Shown one piece after another: positions 22,630 through 33,855 of a DNA stretch of 64,000 bases (positions are counted from its first letter, which is position 1; the number at the start of each line of letters is the position of its first letter). The stretch lies in NCBI GenBank assembly GCA_029448655.1, contig JACCLO010000004.1, positions 1,488,001 to 1,552,000 on the forward strand, written 5' to 3'. The notes under the pieces are model-generated. The model worked only from the letters and a program-made list of their open reading frames with translations. It had not been told where the DNA came from and searched no databases. The translations under genes and the position numbers were made by a program. Origin of the DNA: Wolfiporia cocos. Its lineage: Eukaryota; Basidiomycota; Agaricomycetes; Polyporales; Phaeolaceae.

Positions 22630-25097
22630 ATGTCAACGACGGAAGGGGCCCAAGTTCTGTCCAGTGCTGCAGGCTATGGGCTTGTACTTGGGATTGGTTT
22701 CGTTTTCGCCATCGTCATGATGGGTCTGTCTACCCTCCAGAACCGCTATACGAGCTACAAGATCGGCACCTCAGAGGAGTTTAACACTGCCTCGCGTTCC
22801 GTCAAGCCTGGCCTCATCGCCTCTGGAATCGTCTCGGCCTGGACGTCGGCTGCCACCATGCTGCAGAGCTCGACGGTCACCTATGAGTACGGCATATGCG
22901 GGGGATACTACCACGCTGCCGGGGCGACGTTGCAGATCTTCCTGATGGCCGTCCTCGCTGTCCGCGTCAAGATAATTGCACCGAATTGCCACACCTATCT
23001 GGAGATCATACAGGCGCGATATGGCAAGCGGACGCATATGGTCTTCGTTGCATTCGCCTTGGTGACCAATATGGTGACGTCGAGCATGCTCCTGCTCGGA
23101 GGGAGTGCAGTGGTGAATGCGTTCACTGGAATCAACATCTACGCCGCCAACTTCCTCATTCCGATTGGTGTCGTGATCTATGTCATCCTTGGTGGTCTTC
23201 GTGCAACCTTTCTTTGTGAGTTATCGGTGTGTCCATATTCCGTTCTTCAACATAACGTTCTGAGAGATCTATGCAAGGCGACTATTCCCATACGTTGATA
23301 TTGATGATAATTATATTCTACTTTTATTTCCATACCTACACGAAGGCCGAACTGATCGGCGGTCTCGATGGCATGTACAATCTCCTGCGAGAGGCCGATA
23401 TGAAGCGTCCGGTGGCGGACAATGCAGATGGATCTTATCTCACGATGAAGTCGAATTGTGAGTGTTCGCACAATCTATTCATTTTCGACCAAACACTCGA
23501 CGATCCTCAGATGGCCTTGTTTTCATGATGATTCAGATGTTCACTGGATTGGGCAGCGTCATGTTGGACCAGGTAAACCTATGTCATTGTGCGCTGTGAC
23601 ACTGATCTGACAACGTATGCAGGGGTATTGGCAAAGAGCGATTGCCTCCAAACCTGAGACGACCGTTCGCGCTTACTTGCTGGGGGGTATCGCGTGGTTC
23701 GCTATCCCGATCACGTTCTCTACAATCATGGGCCTCGCAGCGGTAGCGTTAGCAGACAGTACGTCCCTTGAGCCTGTAGGATGGATCAATAACTTACTCG
23801 GGTAGATCCGACGTTTGTTTTCCCCGGGGGTCTTACGGCGGCGCAAATAGATGCTGGCCTCGCGGCGCCGGCTGGGGTGATCACGCTATTGGGGAAAAAC
23901 GGGGCCATTGCAATGGTATGCTGCACGATGGCACCGCAGATATCTGCTGACAGGACATCCTAGCTCATACTACTGCTCATGGCAGTCACATCGGCAGCGT
24001 CTTCCGAGATGATCGCTACGTCTTCGATATTGACATTCGACATATACCAAATCCACCTAGATCCAGACGTGAGTTAACTTATCATTGCAGGAAAGTAGAT
24101 AACTAGATTCTATGCAAAGGCTTCACCCGATGTTCTGATCCGCATATCCCACATAATGGTTGGCGTATGGGCCATCATCATGTCGTGCATCGCATGTCTG
24201 TGGAATGGGATTGGGGTTTCGCTGAACTGGCTATTCCTATTTTGTGGCACGCTTTACACCGCGGCGGTGGGGCCTGTGGTCCTGAGCGTGCTGTGGCGGA
24301 AGCAAAGCCGCATCGCTGCGCTCAGCGGAGCAATAGGAGGGCTATGCGTTGGGCTGACATGCTGGATTGCTGTGGCGATAACGCATTACGGTTCGCTAAC
24401 TATAGCGAGCACAGGTACGCATAGTCATTATATATCATTGCTCATCATGCATCATGTGATATCTCCTGAATATTGTTTCGCCATAGAAAACATGTATCCC
24501 AACCTAGCTGGAAGCATGGGATCATGCTGCTCCGGTGTCCTCATCTCAATAGCTGTTACCTTGGTTCGACCTGACAACGACTTCGATTGGACGGCGACAA
24601 AGCAAATCAACACACGGCGTGGCATCTCTGCGGGGGCTTCGCATGCAATTAATGACATCTCGTTTGCATCGCATATAGTGGACAAAGACAAAGAGTGCCA
24701 AATCGAGCAGAAGGAGCCGGCTACACCTATTGTCGAAACCGATCAGCGGATAGCAGAAGTGCGCGAAGATACGAATAAGCTGGAGAGATTATTCAGGACT
24801 GCAACATGGGCATCGCTGATATTGAGTTTCGTGATCATCATTGTGAGTGGTAGTTCGTATTGGCTTTAAAGAGCATTGTGGTCTGATTCGTCTCCATAGC
24901 TGATCCCTATACCGATGTTTCTGTCACGATACATATTCTCTTTGACCTTCTTCAAGGCTTGGCTCGTGCTTTGTGTGGCATGGCTATTTGTTGCCGCATG
25001 CATCACCTCTGTCTTGCCTCTCTGGGAAAGCCGACAGGGAATCAGGGAGATAGGAGCCGGCTTTCTCAAGGACGTACTGTCTGAGAGGGTCGCTTGA
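22630..25097 (+). CDS. DUR3: DUR3-type urea/polyamine transporter, copy 1
   Basis: Nine exons: 22630-23215, 23278-23457, 23511-23572, 23623-23758, 23806-23915, 23964-24068, 24120-24414, 24487-24842, 24900-25097; 675 aa. Member of the sodium:solute symporter family (SSS, LeuT fold) that imports urea, and in yeast also polyamines, across the plasma membrane. Visible signatures: GYGLVLGIGFVFAIVMMGLS, RYTSYKIGTSEEFNTASRSV, GLIASGIVSAWTSAATMLQS, GGYYHAAGATLQIF, YLEIIQARYG and SAASSEMIATSSILTFDIYQ, about 14-15 hydrophobic helices and a cytosolic charged insert (exon 8) before the last two helices. The ATG at 22630 is chosen because the paralogue at 29890 starts at the same place; an upstream in-frame extension is unconserved. 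Exons 1-7 have exactly the lengths of the paralogue. Confidence 0.93.
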
Positions 25098-25331
25098 GCT
25101 ATGGTGAACAAGTAAAGGTATAGTGATGTAGACTATCTACAGATATGCACTCTTGTATTAACTGCAGGCGGCGCAAAAGGCCAGCCGTTTCACCAAAAAT
25201 CCCGAGGACTACATGGGGAAATTGAGGCTCACCACTCCTGCAAATTGCTTCTGTCCCCTGGGTATGTTCTGATAGTTTGCGAGAGTATTACATATCATGA
25301 TAGGATATTGATGATACGTGTTAGATCGTCT

Positions 25332-28300
25332 TCACTTCGACAGGGTCTTCTTCAGCGTGGCATTTTGTTTCTCGAGAGCCTCGATCTTCTCCTCCGCTAC
25401 TCGCATCTTCTTCAACAAATAATTGCTACGTTCTCGCACAGCCGTTTTGGAGCCCAGCCAATCAGAAGTTCCGGCATCCACGTCCTTCAATGTTAACAGT
25501 TCTTGCTCGCAAGCCTTGACCGTAATCTCTGACGCAGCAATGATTTTCTCATTGAATGAGATATCTTGGGTTGCGCGGAAGACAGAGTCTGAGAGGTCCA
25601 CACGTCAGCAGCTTGAATGCCCATATGTTAAGTAATTTACTGCATACCTTCTACCAACCGTTCAAACACAAATCTATACACCGGCTTTCCAGGCTTGATC
25701 GTTGACGGGCGACCTGCAATTGCGAGTTAAGGAAATGAAATATACACCAATGCGATCAACGTATTACACACCATTCTCAGTGCCAATGGCAATGAGCTCA
25801 GCGTGTTCCATGTGTCGCAGAGGTGATTCATCGTTCTTGAACGGGAAGTCCATCAACACTTCGTGGTATGAAATCTATAGAAGGCGCTGAGCAGGGACCA
25901 CGGTTAGGAGCTGCATCACTACTAACCTCGGGCTGCTTAGATAGCTTCTTCATCAGAATCCAAGCTTGTTCTCTTGTCCATGGGAGATTCTTCGCATCCT
26001 CCATGTCATCGCCGAACGCATTCTTTCTAATCTCGCCGACTCCACGAACGATGATGTCCTCAATGGCTTCCTGAACACTCTGCCCGTTACTGACTTTATG
26101 AATGAGCTGTACTCGGAAATCTAGTGAGCTGCTTTTATTTGCCGATGGGAAATATGGCGGCTCACACTCTCGAGGTCGCTGGCTCGTCCACCGAGACGCT
26201 GGATGTAGGATCTCTGTTCACTATTGAAATTCATGTCGATTCCAGCATCGTGTAACTTCTGCTTCACGAAGGAGGACGCGCTGGGGTTGTCGGCATCGGA
26301 AAGTGTTATGAGGTTCAACGGTTGTGATGGTAGGGCTGAGCACCAGTTAGCGGGAATCAATGGAAGGAAACAGCTGGAGACATGATTACCTTTGGCCACT
26401 CTCTTTGCGTTCTCTCGGTTGTCACTAACTACCAGCACATGTGCAACCTGGATGATGAGTTTAGCTCTTTACGACTCGCAGTCTGGAGCTTCTTGCCTGA
26501 TTCTGCGCAAGGGTTGCGGCCCATTGCGCCAATACATCCAGCATCTCCTGCTTGCTGGATCCGCCGCCCTTCGTTTCGAAGCCCTTGATGATGACGACCG
26601 GCATCGCCTCAATCGCCTGCACGTCATCGACGCTCTTGCGCCGGCCCTTACTCTTTTCTTCATGCCTCTCCTCACTGACCCTGGCCTCCCCATCGACCGG
26701 ATCCGCCTTCGCATCAGCATCACCCTCTCCAAGCCATTCGTCTCCCACGCCGAGTTCGCTCATCACGCCGTTGCCCGCGATACAGTCCAGCCGCCCGTCG
26801 TGCCAGCGTCCTTCGCGGATGCGCTCGCGCAGGCGCGCCTCTTCTTCCTCCTTCAACTCGGCAAGGCGCGCATTCTGGCGGGCGCGGTTGCGTTGCTTGT
26901 GGTGCGTTGTGTTGACGCGAGCAAGCCCCGTGCCGACTACTTCCAGTATTTGCTTGAGCTGGTCTGTGAGCGAGGAGCTCAGGCCCGCTGCGCGATTTTA
27001 GAGTAGTCAGTATCAGTGATCACAGGAGCCATTAGCTTGAAGACCTTTCTGTCCAATAACACCGACACTTGCGAGGTCGATCAGATTGTTCAAGGAGTTG
27101 AAAATTGAGAATACCGGCCAGTAGCCAGTCTGTTGAGCCAATCCTGCCACGAGGGACATGTCCGACGATGCTTTGGAAAGCTCACTGGCATTTATGATAA
27201 GCGCCTTCCTGTATGCTTTATCAGCCACAGGATTGCAGGATGCATCAAACTATGAAAAGCTATACCGGCCGGTCTCCTCAAGTACAGAGGTGATCATGCG
27301 CGTCTTGCCGCTACCCTGGGGACCATGAACAAACGCCACAGTATCTAAGTAGTGTTCACATGAATGCTCTACGCGCTGAACAAGGTTATACACCTACTAG
27401 GGAGGTCATTGAGATATCGTTCTAGCGCACTCTCGGCCTCCTTGCGTTCCTTCCACACGTCTTCGGCGGGAGGTAACGCGGCGGCAGCATTGACAGTTGA
27501 CTCGGAGGATAAGGAGAGCTTTTCCAGGGCGTTGGTGCGAAGCCATTTGTACAGCTTGAACTCTGCACCCGTATATGTAAACGAATCGCAAGTAATTGTA
27601 ACATGCATACTTACCGCGGACATTGAACCAGCCTTCCACCTTGCCCTCGACCATAAAGACACGAATCGGGTCAAATATCTGACCGAGTCTCAAATTGCGA
27701 ACCCTCCAATAACTGATACACTCACCGTGTACGTCAGCGTCCCCAAGAAGAACAAAAGCATAGGCAGGAATATCCTCGGATGGCTCGCCATATAGTCGCG
27801 CACGGCGTGCACCTGTGCTGGCGCCTGGTACATCGTACGCAGGGTCGTTAAAGAAGTGGACGAAGCGGACGGCTTGACCTGCGCGCCGTGAATCGCGTTG
27901 CGGGCGATCGCTGCGGAGCGCACGCGGCTGAAGGTGACCATGGAGTAGCGGAGCCCGCCGGCGACCGGCGGCGGGGAGGGCTGGGTGAGCTCTTGTATGC
28001 GCCCATAAGGCTTTGTGACAGAAATGTTATGGGCTATGAGTGAAAGCATGTATATGGACGACAAGACGTACCCGTAGAAGACTGTAGAGTGTCTCCTCAG
28101 GCACGTCTGGCCCTTCGAAAGATACTCTCAGAACCGGAGACGCGAAGCGGTTCATGTCCTACATCATGATGCACAGTATAAAGTAGAAATAGTGACATAG
28201 GTCATAGTTGCGACTCACTTCTCGCCATGGCCTGCCCTTGACGAGCCATACATCTCCCCGAGAAAGCCCATACCACGATGGCATACCTCCGTGCTGCATA

Positions 28301-28854
28301 GTCTTTTCCCGAAGTTCATTGACAATTTTCGGAAGTGTACTCTCTGCATCTGCCGCATTATATCTGAACTTGACAAAGACTCCTCCGTCTTTCGAATGGG
28401 GCTCGAGCAAGACCACATCGAAGCCGTGGGCCTTGACTTCGGATAGGAGGGAATGTAGGCGGTCGAGCAAGCCTTCTTGCCGCAGATAGCCTATATACTG
28501 TCGGATGCTATAATAGTATCGTTACACACCTGGCCCGAGACAAGTAGTTGTTTACGCACTCCCAGGTGCCCAGTCGGACGGGAAATACGGAGTCAATAAA
28601 CAACCAATCTTCTCGCGTCTTGACTAGTAGTTAGCTTCAGGTGCCCCGAGTTATGTACGACTTACCTCGCCGCCCAGGCGTTGCACATTCAAAGGTGCAA
28701 CACCCGGTGATGCGACCTCCGCATACGCCCTCGCTGCTTGCGCACCGAAGGGGGTCCTCGGCACGAGATATCGAGATTTGGTCGCCGTTGACCTGATGCT
28801 ATGCGGAATGCATCTCTGAGCAGCTATCAGAGCAGCGTTTCTGGATAAAGCCAT
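25332..28854 (-). CDS. YME2: Mitochondrial escape protein 2 (Yme2/RNA12), inner-membrane AAA-type protein
   Basis: Sixteen exons (minus): 28854-28666, 28618-28560, 28507-28219, 28158-28072, 28010-27726, 27678-27615, 27562-27398, 27344-27266, 27208-27045, 26987-26497, 26447-26390, 26335-26168, 26120-25927, 25874-25772, 25713-25648, 25588-25332; 905 aa. Yme2 is an inner-membrane protein acting in mtDNA/nucleoid maintenance. Order: Arg/Ser-rich mitochondrial presequence (1-~45); conserved N-terminal domain (REDWLFIDSVFPVRLGTW); RRM-like domain (~180-270); transmembrane helix (IFLPMLLFFLGTLTYT, ~288-303); P-loop GPQGSGKT (387-394); Arg/Glu-rich linker; PVVIIKGF where a Walker B acid would be expected; C-terminal coiled coil. 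Intron 10 (26496-26448) is GC-AG (CAG|GCAAGA). Splice sites of the small C-terminal exons are the least certain. It lies between, and opposite to, the two DUR3 genes. Confidence 0.92.
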
Positions 28855-29889
28855 GCAGGGAGGATTGAGACTGTCACTGAACGAAGTTAACGATCTTCGT
28901 TAACGCCGCATACATACGAAGCCGGCGGGCGGGGGCGAGGATTATTATGACTTCATGGGAATCTAATCTAATCTGATGGCCCTGGCTATCTTTCAAGTCT
29001 CTACCACTGCTTCAAATCTGAGCGGTGAGACGATCTACAATATGCAGACATCTCTCAGCACATATTTGAACATGCTATGTGACAGTGCAAAACAACTCCA
29101 AGCTTGGCTTTGATTATGGCATTGTGCAAAATGTCAAGTGCCAGTCACGTAATCTCTAGCACTCGAGCAAACACAAGACAATATGCATACTGAGATCTTA
29201 TAGCTAACTGCCATGCTGGATCTTTGATCTTATTTGCAGGAAGATGTAGGGACAACGTGCTCCTTATCTAGACCGGCAGTCTAGCGTAGCGGAATCGGCC
29301 TTCCACTTCAGCCACTCATTGCCTTGCGCTTGCGATAAGTAAGTCGCGTGTAAGTTTCACTATCAGGTTAGCCTTCCATCATATCGAAGTTTTGGCAGGT
29401 ACTATCGGAACTTCGTTCCACCAAGTTATATATGTCACCCATGACCGCGGCTGTGCCTTTTTCTAACAGCCAAGACGCTGACCTGTGCTTCTCTCTTGCC
29501 TCGAGCATCCCATACTTTACAGTAAGGTGAGCCAATAGTAAGCGAGCCAGATGGTGTTTTCTGAACCATAAGCGTTGTCTGCTAACACTACTCCTGAATG
29601 ACTTGCCGACCTCAAAAAACCGTCCCACCACGCTCCCGCTCTGAACTGGTCATCCAAAACGTTTAGAACCCTTGACGCCGGCTGGCTCCAGAGACCTGCC
29701 GTAATTGATGGATTGCCTTCCTCCACTCCCCTCGACTTCACACAACCGTATCTCCTTATCATTCTCCGACTCGATAAGGATCTTGGTGCTTACCACTCCA
29801 GCGCTGGCCGCCTACACATATACAATGGAGCGCACTGATGCACCTTCGTCTCTGCGCCCGGAGTCTCTTCTGCCGCTGCAGCAGCTACG
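28855..29889. other. Divergent intergenic region between YME2 and DUR3 copy 2
   Basis: About 1 kb of upstream sequence for both genes. Apart from GATA-type sites near the DUR3 end and a near-perfect GTTAACGATCTTCGTTAAC inverted repeat at 28884-28902, just upstream of the YME2 start, no gene or known element is seen. Confidence 0.45.
29755..29778. promoter_or_regulatory. Paired GATA-factor sites upstream of DUR3 copy 2
   Basis: CTTATC (29755-29760) and GATAAG (29773-29778) face each other ~115 nt before the ATG. GATAAG is the core site of fungal nitrogen GATA activators (AreA/Nit2 type), and urea permease genes are known targets in other fungi. Function here is inferred from sequence and position only. 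Confidence 0.4.
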
Positions 29890-32379
29890 ATGTCGTCCAC
29901 TGCAGGAGCTCAGGTCCTCTCCCAGGGCACCGGTTATGGGGTCGTCCTCGGGATCGGCTTCGTCTTCGCCGTGTTGATGATGGGTCTTTCCACCCTGCAG
30001 AACCGCTACACGAGCTTCAAGATCGCGACCTCTGAGGAGTTCAACACCGCTTCGCGCTCGGTAAAGCCGGGACTCATCGCATCTGGGATCGTCTCTGCAT
30101 GGACGTGGGCCGCGACGCTCCTGCAAAGCTCTACTGTAACCTACCAGTACGGCCTGTGCGGCGGCTACTACTACGCAGCAGGCGCGACGCTGCAGATCTT
30201 CCTGATGTCCGTACTTGCCGTACGCGTGAAGATGATCGCGCCGTACTGTCATACGTATCTCGAGATCGTCCAGGCGCGCTATGGGAACACACCGCACTTC
30301 ATCTTCGTGACCTTCGCGCTCGTGACCAACCTGATCGTGTCGAGTATGCTTCTGCTCGGCGGCAGCGCCGTAGTCAATGCCCTCACTGGCATGAATATCT
30401 ATGCTGCGAACTTCCTCATTCCGATTGGGGTCGTGATCTACGTCATTCTTGGAGGGCTTCGTGCAACATTCCTCTGTAAGTGAGAAAGAGTATCAGCAGC
30501 GAGGATAGCCCATTGACATTATGTCGTTGCATCAAGGCGACTACTCGCACACGCTTATCCTAATGATCATCATACTCTATTTTTATTTCTATACGTATAC
30601 AGAATCCGACCTCATTGGCGGGATAGAGGGAATGTACCATCTCCTACAGAAAGTCGCCGAGGAGCGACCCGTATCTGGAAATGCGCAAGGATCATACATG
30701 ACATTGAAGTCGAACTGTAAATCACATACGTTGTCGGCTGTTTCGAGTGCTTTACTGAACAGATGCTGTTGCAGATGGACTAGTGTTCATGGTGATCCAG
30801 ATCTTTGGAGGCCTCGGCACTGTCATGTTGGACCAGGTGAGACCCAATGCTCGCGATTGACGAGTTATCTCTGACATAGCGCTAAGGGCTACTGGCAACG
30901 AGCCATTGCCTCTAAGGCGAAAACTGCCGTGCGCGCGTACCTCATGGGCGGCGTGGCCTGGTTTGCTGTCCCTCTCACATTTTCAACGGTCATGGGCCTT
31001 GCAGCTGTCGCGCTGTCAACCAGTCAGTATACACTTAGTCCAGGCTGTTGGGTTACCTATTTACGCGCTTTGCAGGCCCAGAATTTCCGTACCTTGGTGG
31101 TCTTTCTACGGCTCAGATCAATGCAGGTCTCGCCTCACCTACGGGTGCCGTAACCTTGCTCGGAACAGGCGGTGCCGCAGCGATGGTAATGGAGTCACAA
31201 CACAAACAGAAGCTGTACTGACTAAATGGTGTAGCTTATATTGCTTTTCATGGCGGTTACCTCGGCGGCCTCTTCGGAGATGATCGCAACATCATCTATC
31301 CTCACCTTTGACCTCTACCAGATACACTTCAAGCCAGATGTGCGTTACCCACTGAGTCACAACATTCTATCTCATGATGGTATCTAGGCGTCGCCAGAAG
31401 CGCTAATCCGCGTTTCTCACATCATGGTCGGTGTTTGGGGTGTAATCATGTCCTGCGTCGCATGTCTGTGGAACGGCATCGGCATTTCGTTAAACTGGCT
31501 CTTCCTTTTCTCGGGAACTTTGTATACAGCTGCTGTCGGCCCCATAGTATTGAGCGTCCTGTGGCGGAAGCAGACTCGCATTGCTGTGATCAGTGGGTCC
31601 CTCGGTGGGGTCTGCATCGGGGTCATCTGCTGGCTTGTCGTGGCGAAAGTACATTATGGGGCGCTGACGGTCGCTACCACTGGTACATTTCGTTGACGAC
31701 CGTTCAGTTGAACTCAGCTCACTCGTAGTCCAGGCGAAATATACGCCACTTTGGCAGGGAACATGGGCTCATGCTGCTCCGGTGCCCTGATATCCATCAT
31801 CGTCACGTTGATCAAGCCAGATAACGAGTTCGACTGGTCGGAGACGAAGAAGATCAACCCGCGCGGCCGCGCAATGGACGAGCAGCCCGCGCAGCAGGAG
31901 CAGTCGGCCTCGCGCCATAGCGAAGACCCGTCGAGCTCCGAGAAAATCGACGAAAGCGAAAAGACGGAGGTAAATGCCCGAATCTCGTCGGTCGAGGATG
32001 GCGCATCGGCCGTTGAGCCACCACCAGAGGACTATGAGGTCCTGCGTAAATCGCTCAGGGCGGCAACTTGGGCATCGCTGATCATGAGCTTCATTATTAT
32101 CTTCGTGAGTTTTATCTTCGCTATTGCGGGGTAGCCGCTGATGCGATCGTCCATCTGTAGCTGATTCCGATCCCGATGTTCCTGTCGCACTACGTCTTCT
32201 CGCTTACCTTCTTCAAGGCTTGGGTGATCATCTGCGTCATCTGGCTGTTTATCGCAGCGTTCATTACTTCCATACTACCACTCTGGGAGAGCCGACGCGC
32301 GATGACCCAGATCGCCCGTGGTGTCATCCGCGATGCCTTTGGTGGTGGTTTGCGCAAGACGGACGAATCGGGGGCATGA
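29890..32379 (+). CDS. DUR3: DUR3-type urea/polyamine transporter, copy 2
   Basis: Nine exons: 29890-30475, 30537-30716, 30775-30836, 30887-31022, 31076-31185, 31235-31339, 31388-31682, 31734-32104, 32161-32379; 687 aa. Same SSS-family architecture as the copy at 22630: GYGVVLGIGFVFAVLMMGLS, SEEFNTASRSVKPGLIASGI, GGYYYAAGATLQIFLMSVLA, YLEIVQARYG, SAASSEMIATSS, and LPLWESRR near the end. Exons 1-7 match copy 1 in length to the nucleotide (586, 180, 62, 136, 110, 105, 295); introns have diverged and exons 8 and 9, which encode the cytosolic insert and tail, differ. The exon-8 acceptor is CAG at 31731-31733, not the upstream TAG, because only that keeps the conserved LAGNMGSCC in frame. Higher GC and more regular codon use than copy 1. 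Confidence 0.94.
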
Positions 32380-32821
32380 TTGGTCCGATACCAGACATCT
32401 GCAGGTAGATAAAGATCAAGGCTGTCTACTATTATGAATGACTAATACTCGGGGGGTGTTCACGCAAGTGCGGAGGCGGACCGGTCCGCACTCTTCTTTT
32501 GAGCTCAAATTCTCGACATCGTGGAATATGTCAAATTCTAGTCACGTCCGAGTGCCGACTTGCCTTTGATATACATCGTCGATACCGAGGAGAATGTTCA
32601 GATTGAACACAATCCACGGAGACGAGGCAGGTTACAATTATGGCATGATGTTAGGTCGTGACAGAAGGACTGATTGATAGGAGTGTATGGAGATACAACA
32701 TTGCTAGGGACTATCGTAAATTATGAGCATTACACAGAAAGGCCTATACAGAGACACTTCGTCGCGTGACAAGTGGGGTTTCAAGTGCTGCAAGTCTAGA
32801 ACAGTAATGAATGGGGAAGTC

Positions 32822-33855
32822 TCACGCAGCCTGATCGCCACTAGCAGTTGCAGACTGCTCGAACTGCGCCTCTTTCTCCGAGCGCGGCGCACTGCGCTCA
32901 TAGCCGGTGTGCTTGCCCGATTGCAGGCCGAATGCATTGTAATCAGCGCCACGGAGCTCCCAAAGGAACAAGAAGAGGAAACCCGGGCCTGTGAGCAAGT
33001 CGAGGATACCGTACCAGATCATTTCGCTCGTGACGGAAATGACATTCGCGCCTTCTGCAAGCGCCCAGCAGATTGGATACAGCGTGATCATGAACGCGAG
33101 GTATCCCGCGACGACGTAGTATCCGCGGCGAACGATTCCGCCTGCTGCGAATGTGGATCGAGGCGCATGCCAGAGGAGCTGTTGCCTGATGCGGATACGC
33201 AGATCAGCGCTATACGAGCGTCTGAATCTGAATCGGAACATACCACATGTAAATGTAAGTGGCCATGAGTAAGCCGAAGTATCCCCACTTGTAGCTGCTC
33301 TTCACGAGGGCGCCTATCAAGGCGCAAACGACCATGAAGATGGCGAAGTAAACGGTACTTAGGATGTCGGAGAGAGACAAGCCCGTGGTGCAGAGGAGCC
33401 CAACCAACAGCAGCGGAAAATTGATGAACCACTGAATGTACCGCACATACTGGTATATACTCGTGAGGATTGACAAGTCTATGAAGCGTGTTGCTCATAA
33501 ACCTACCCAGATTTGCCGGGATGGGTGGCCACCATGCCCGCGAAACTCTACGTCGATAGGCGTTGCACCGAGATCAGCAGCCATTGAGAGATAGGCTACG
33601 CTAGATGTCGACAAGACGACCACAGCAATCTGGTTGAACATGCGGCTCCCGCGCGGTTTCTACAGATCAAAAGCAGATCTCAGCACAAAACGTTGCGCAC
33701 CGAAGCTGTACACTCGCCATGTGCGTCAGACGGGACGAGATGCAAATGCAGAGGGTCATTATAGCAAACACTGCCCATAGCCAGTCCGAACCATGCGTAG
33801 TGAGGTGTTCGTCCGCATTGGGCGGGTTGATGTGGAGAGCCTGGTTCCCTGCCAT
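32822..33855 (-). CDS. Opsin-related seven-helix protein (ORP/Hsp30-Yro2-Mrh1 type), no retinal lysine
   Basis: Exons 33855-33712, 33659-33507, 33449-33244, 33185-32822 (minus); 288 aa. Start MAGNQALHINPPNADEHLTT and GSDWLWAV are typical of the fungal Hsp30/Yro2/Mrh1 group of microbial-rhodopsin relatives. Helix C reads RYIQWFINFPLLLVG, corresponding to RYADWLFTTPLLLLD of bacteriorhodopsin: proton acceptor D85 is Q (residue 105) and donor D96 is G. Helix G reads ILDLLTGPGF: D212 is kept (D230) but the retinal lysine K216 is G (234). The protein therefore cannot bind retinal covalently. Family members are plasma-membrane, stress-induced and thought to act as chaperone-like proteins or Pma1 regulators. 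An upstream in-frame extension exists but the homologous start is the ATG at 33855. Convergent with DUR3 copy 2. Confidence 0.92.
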
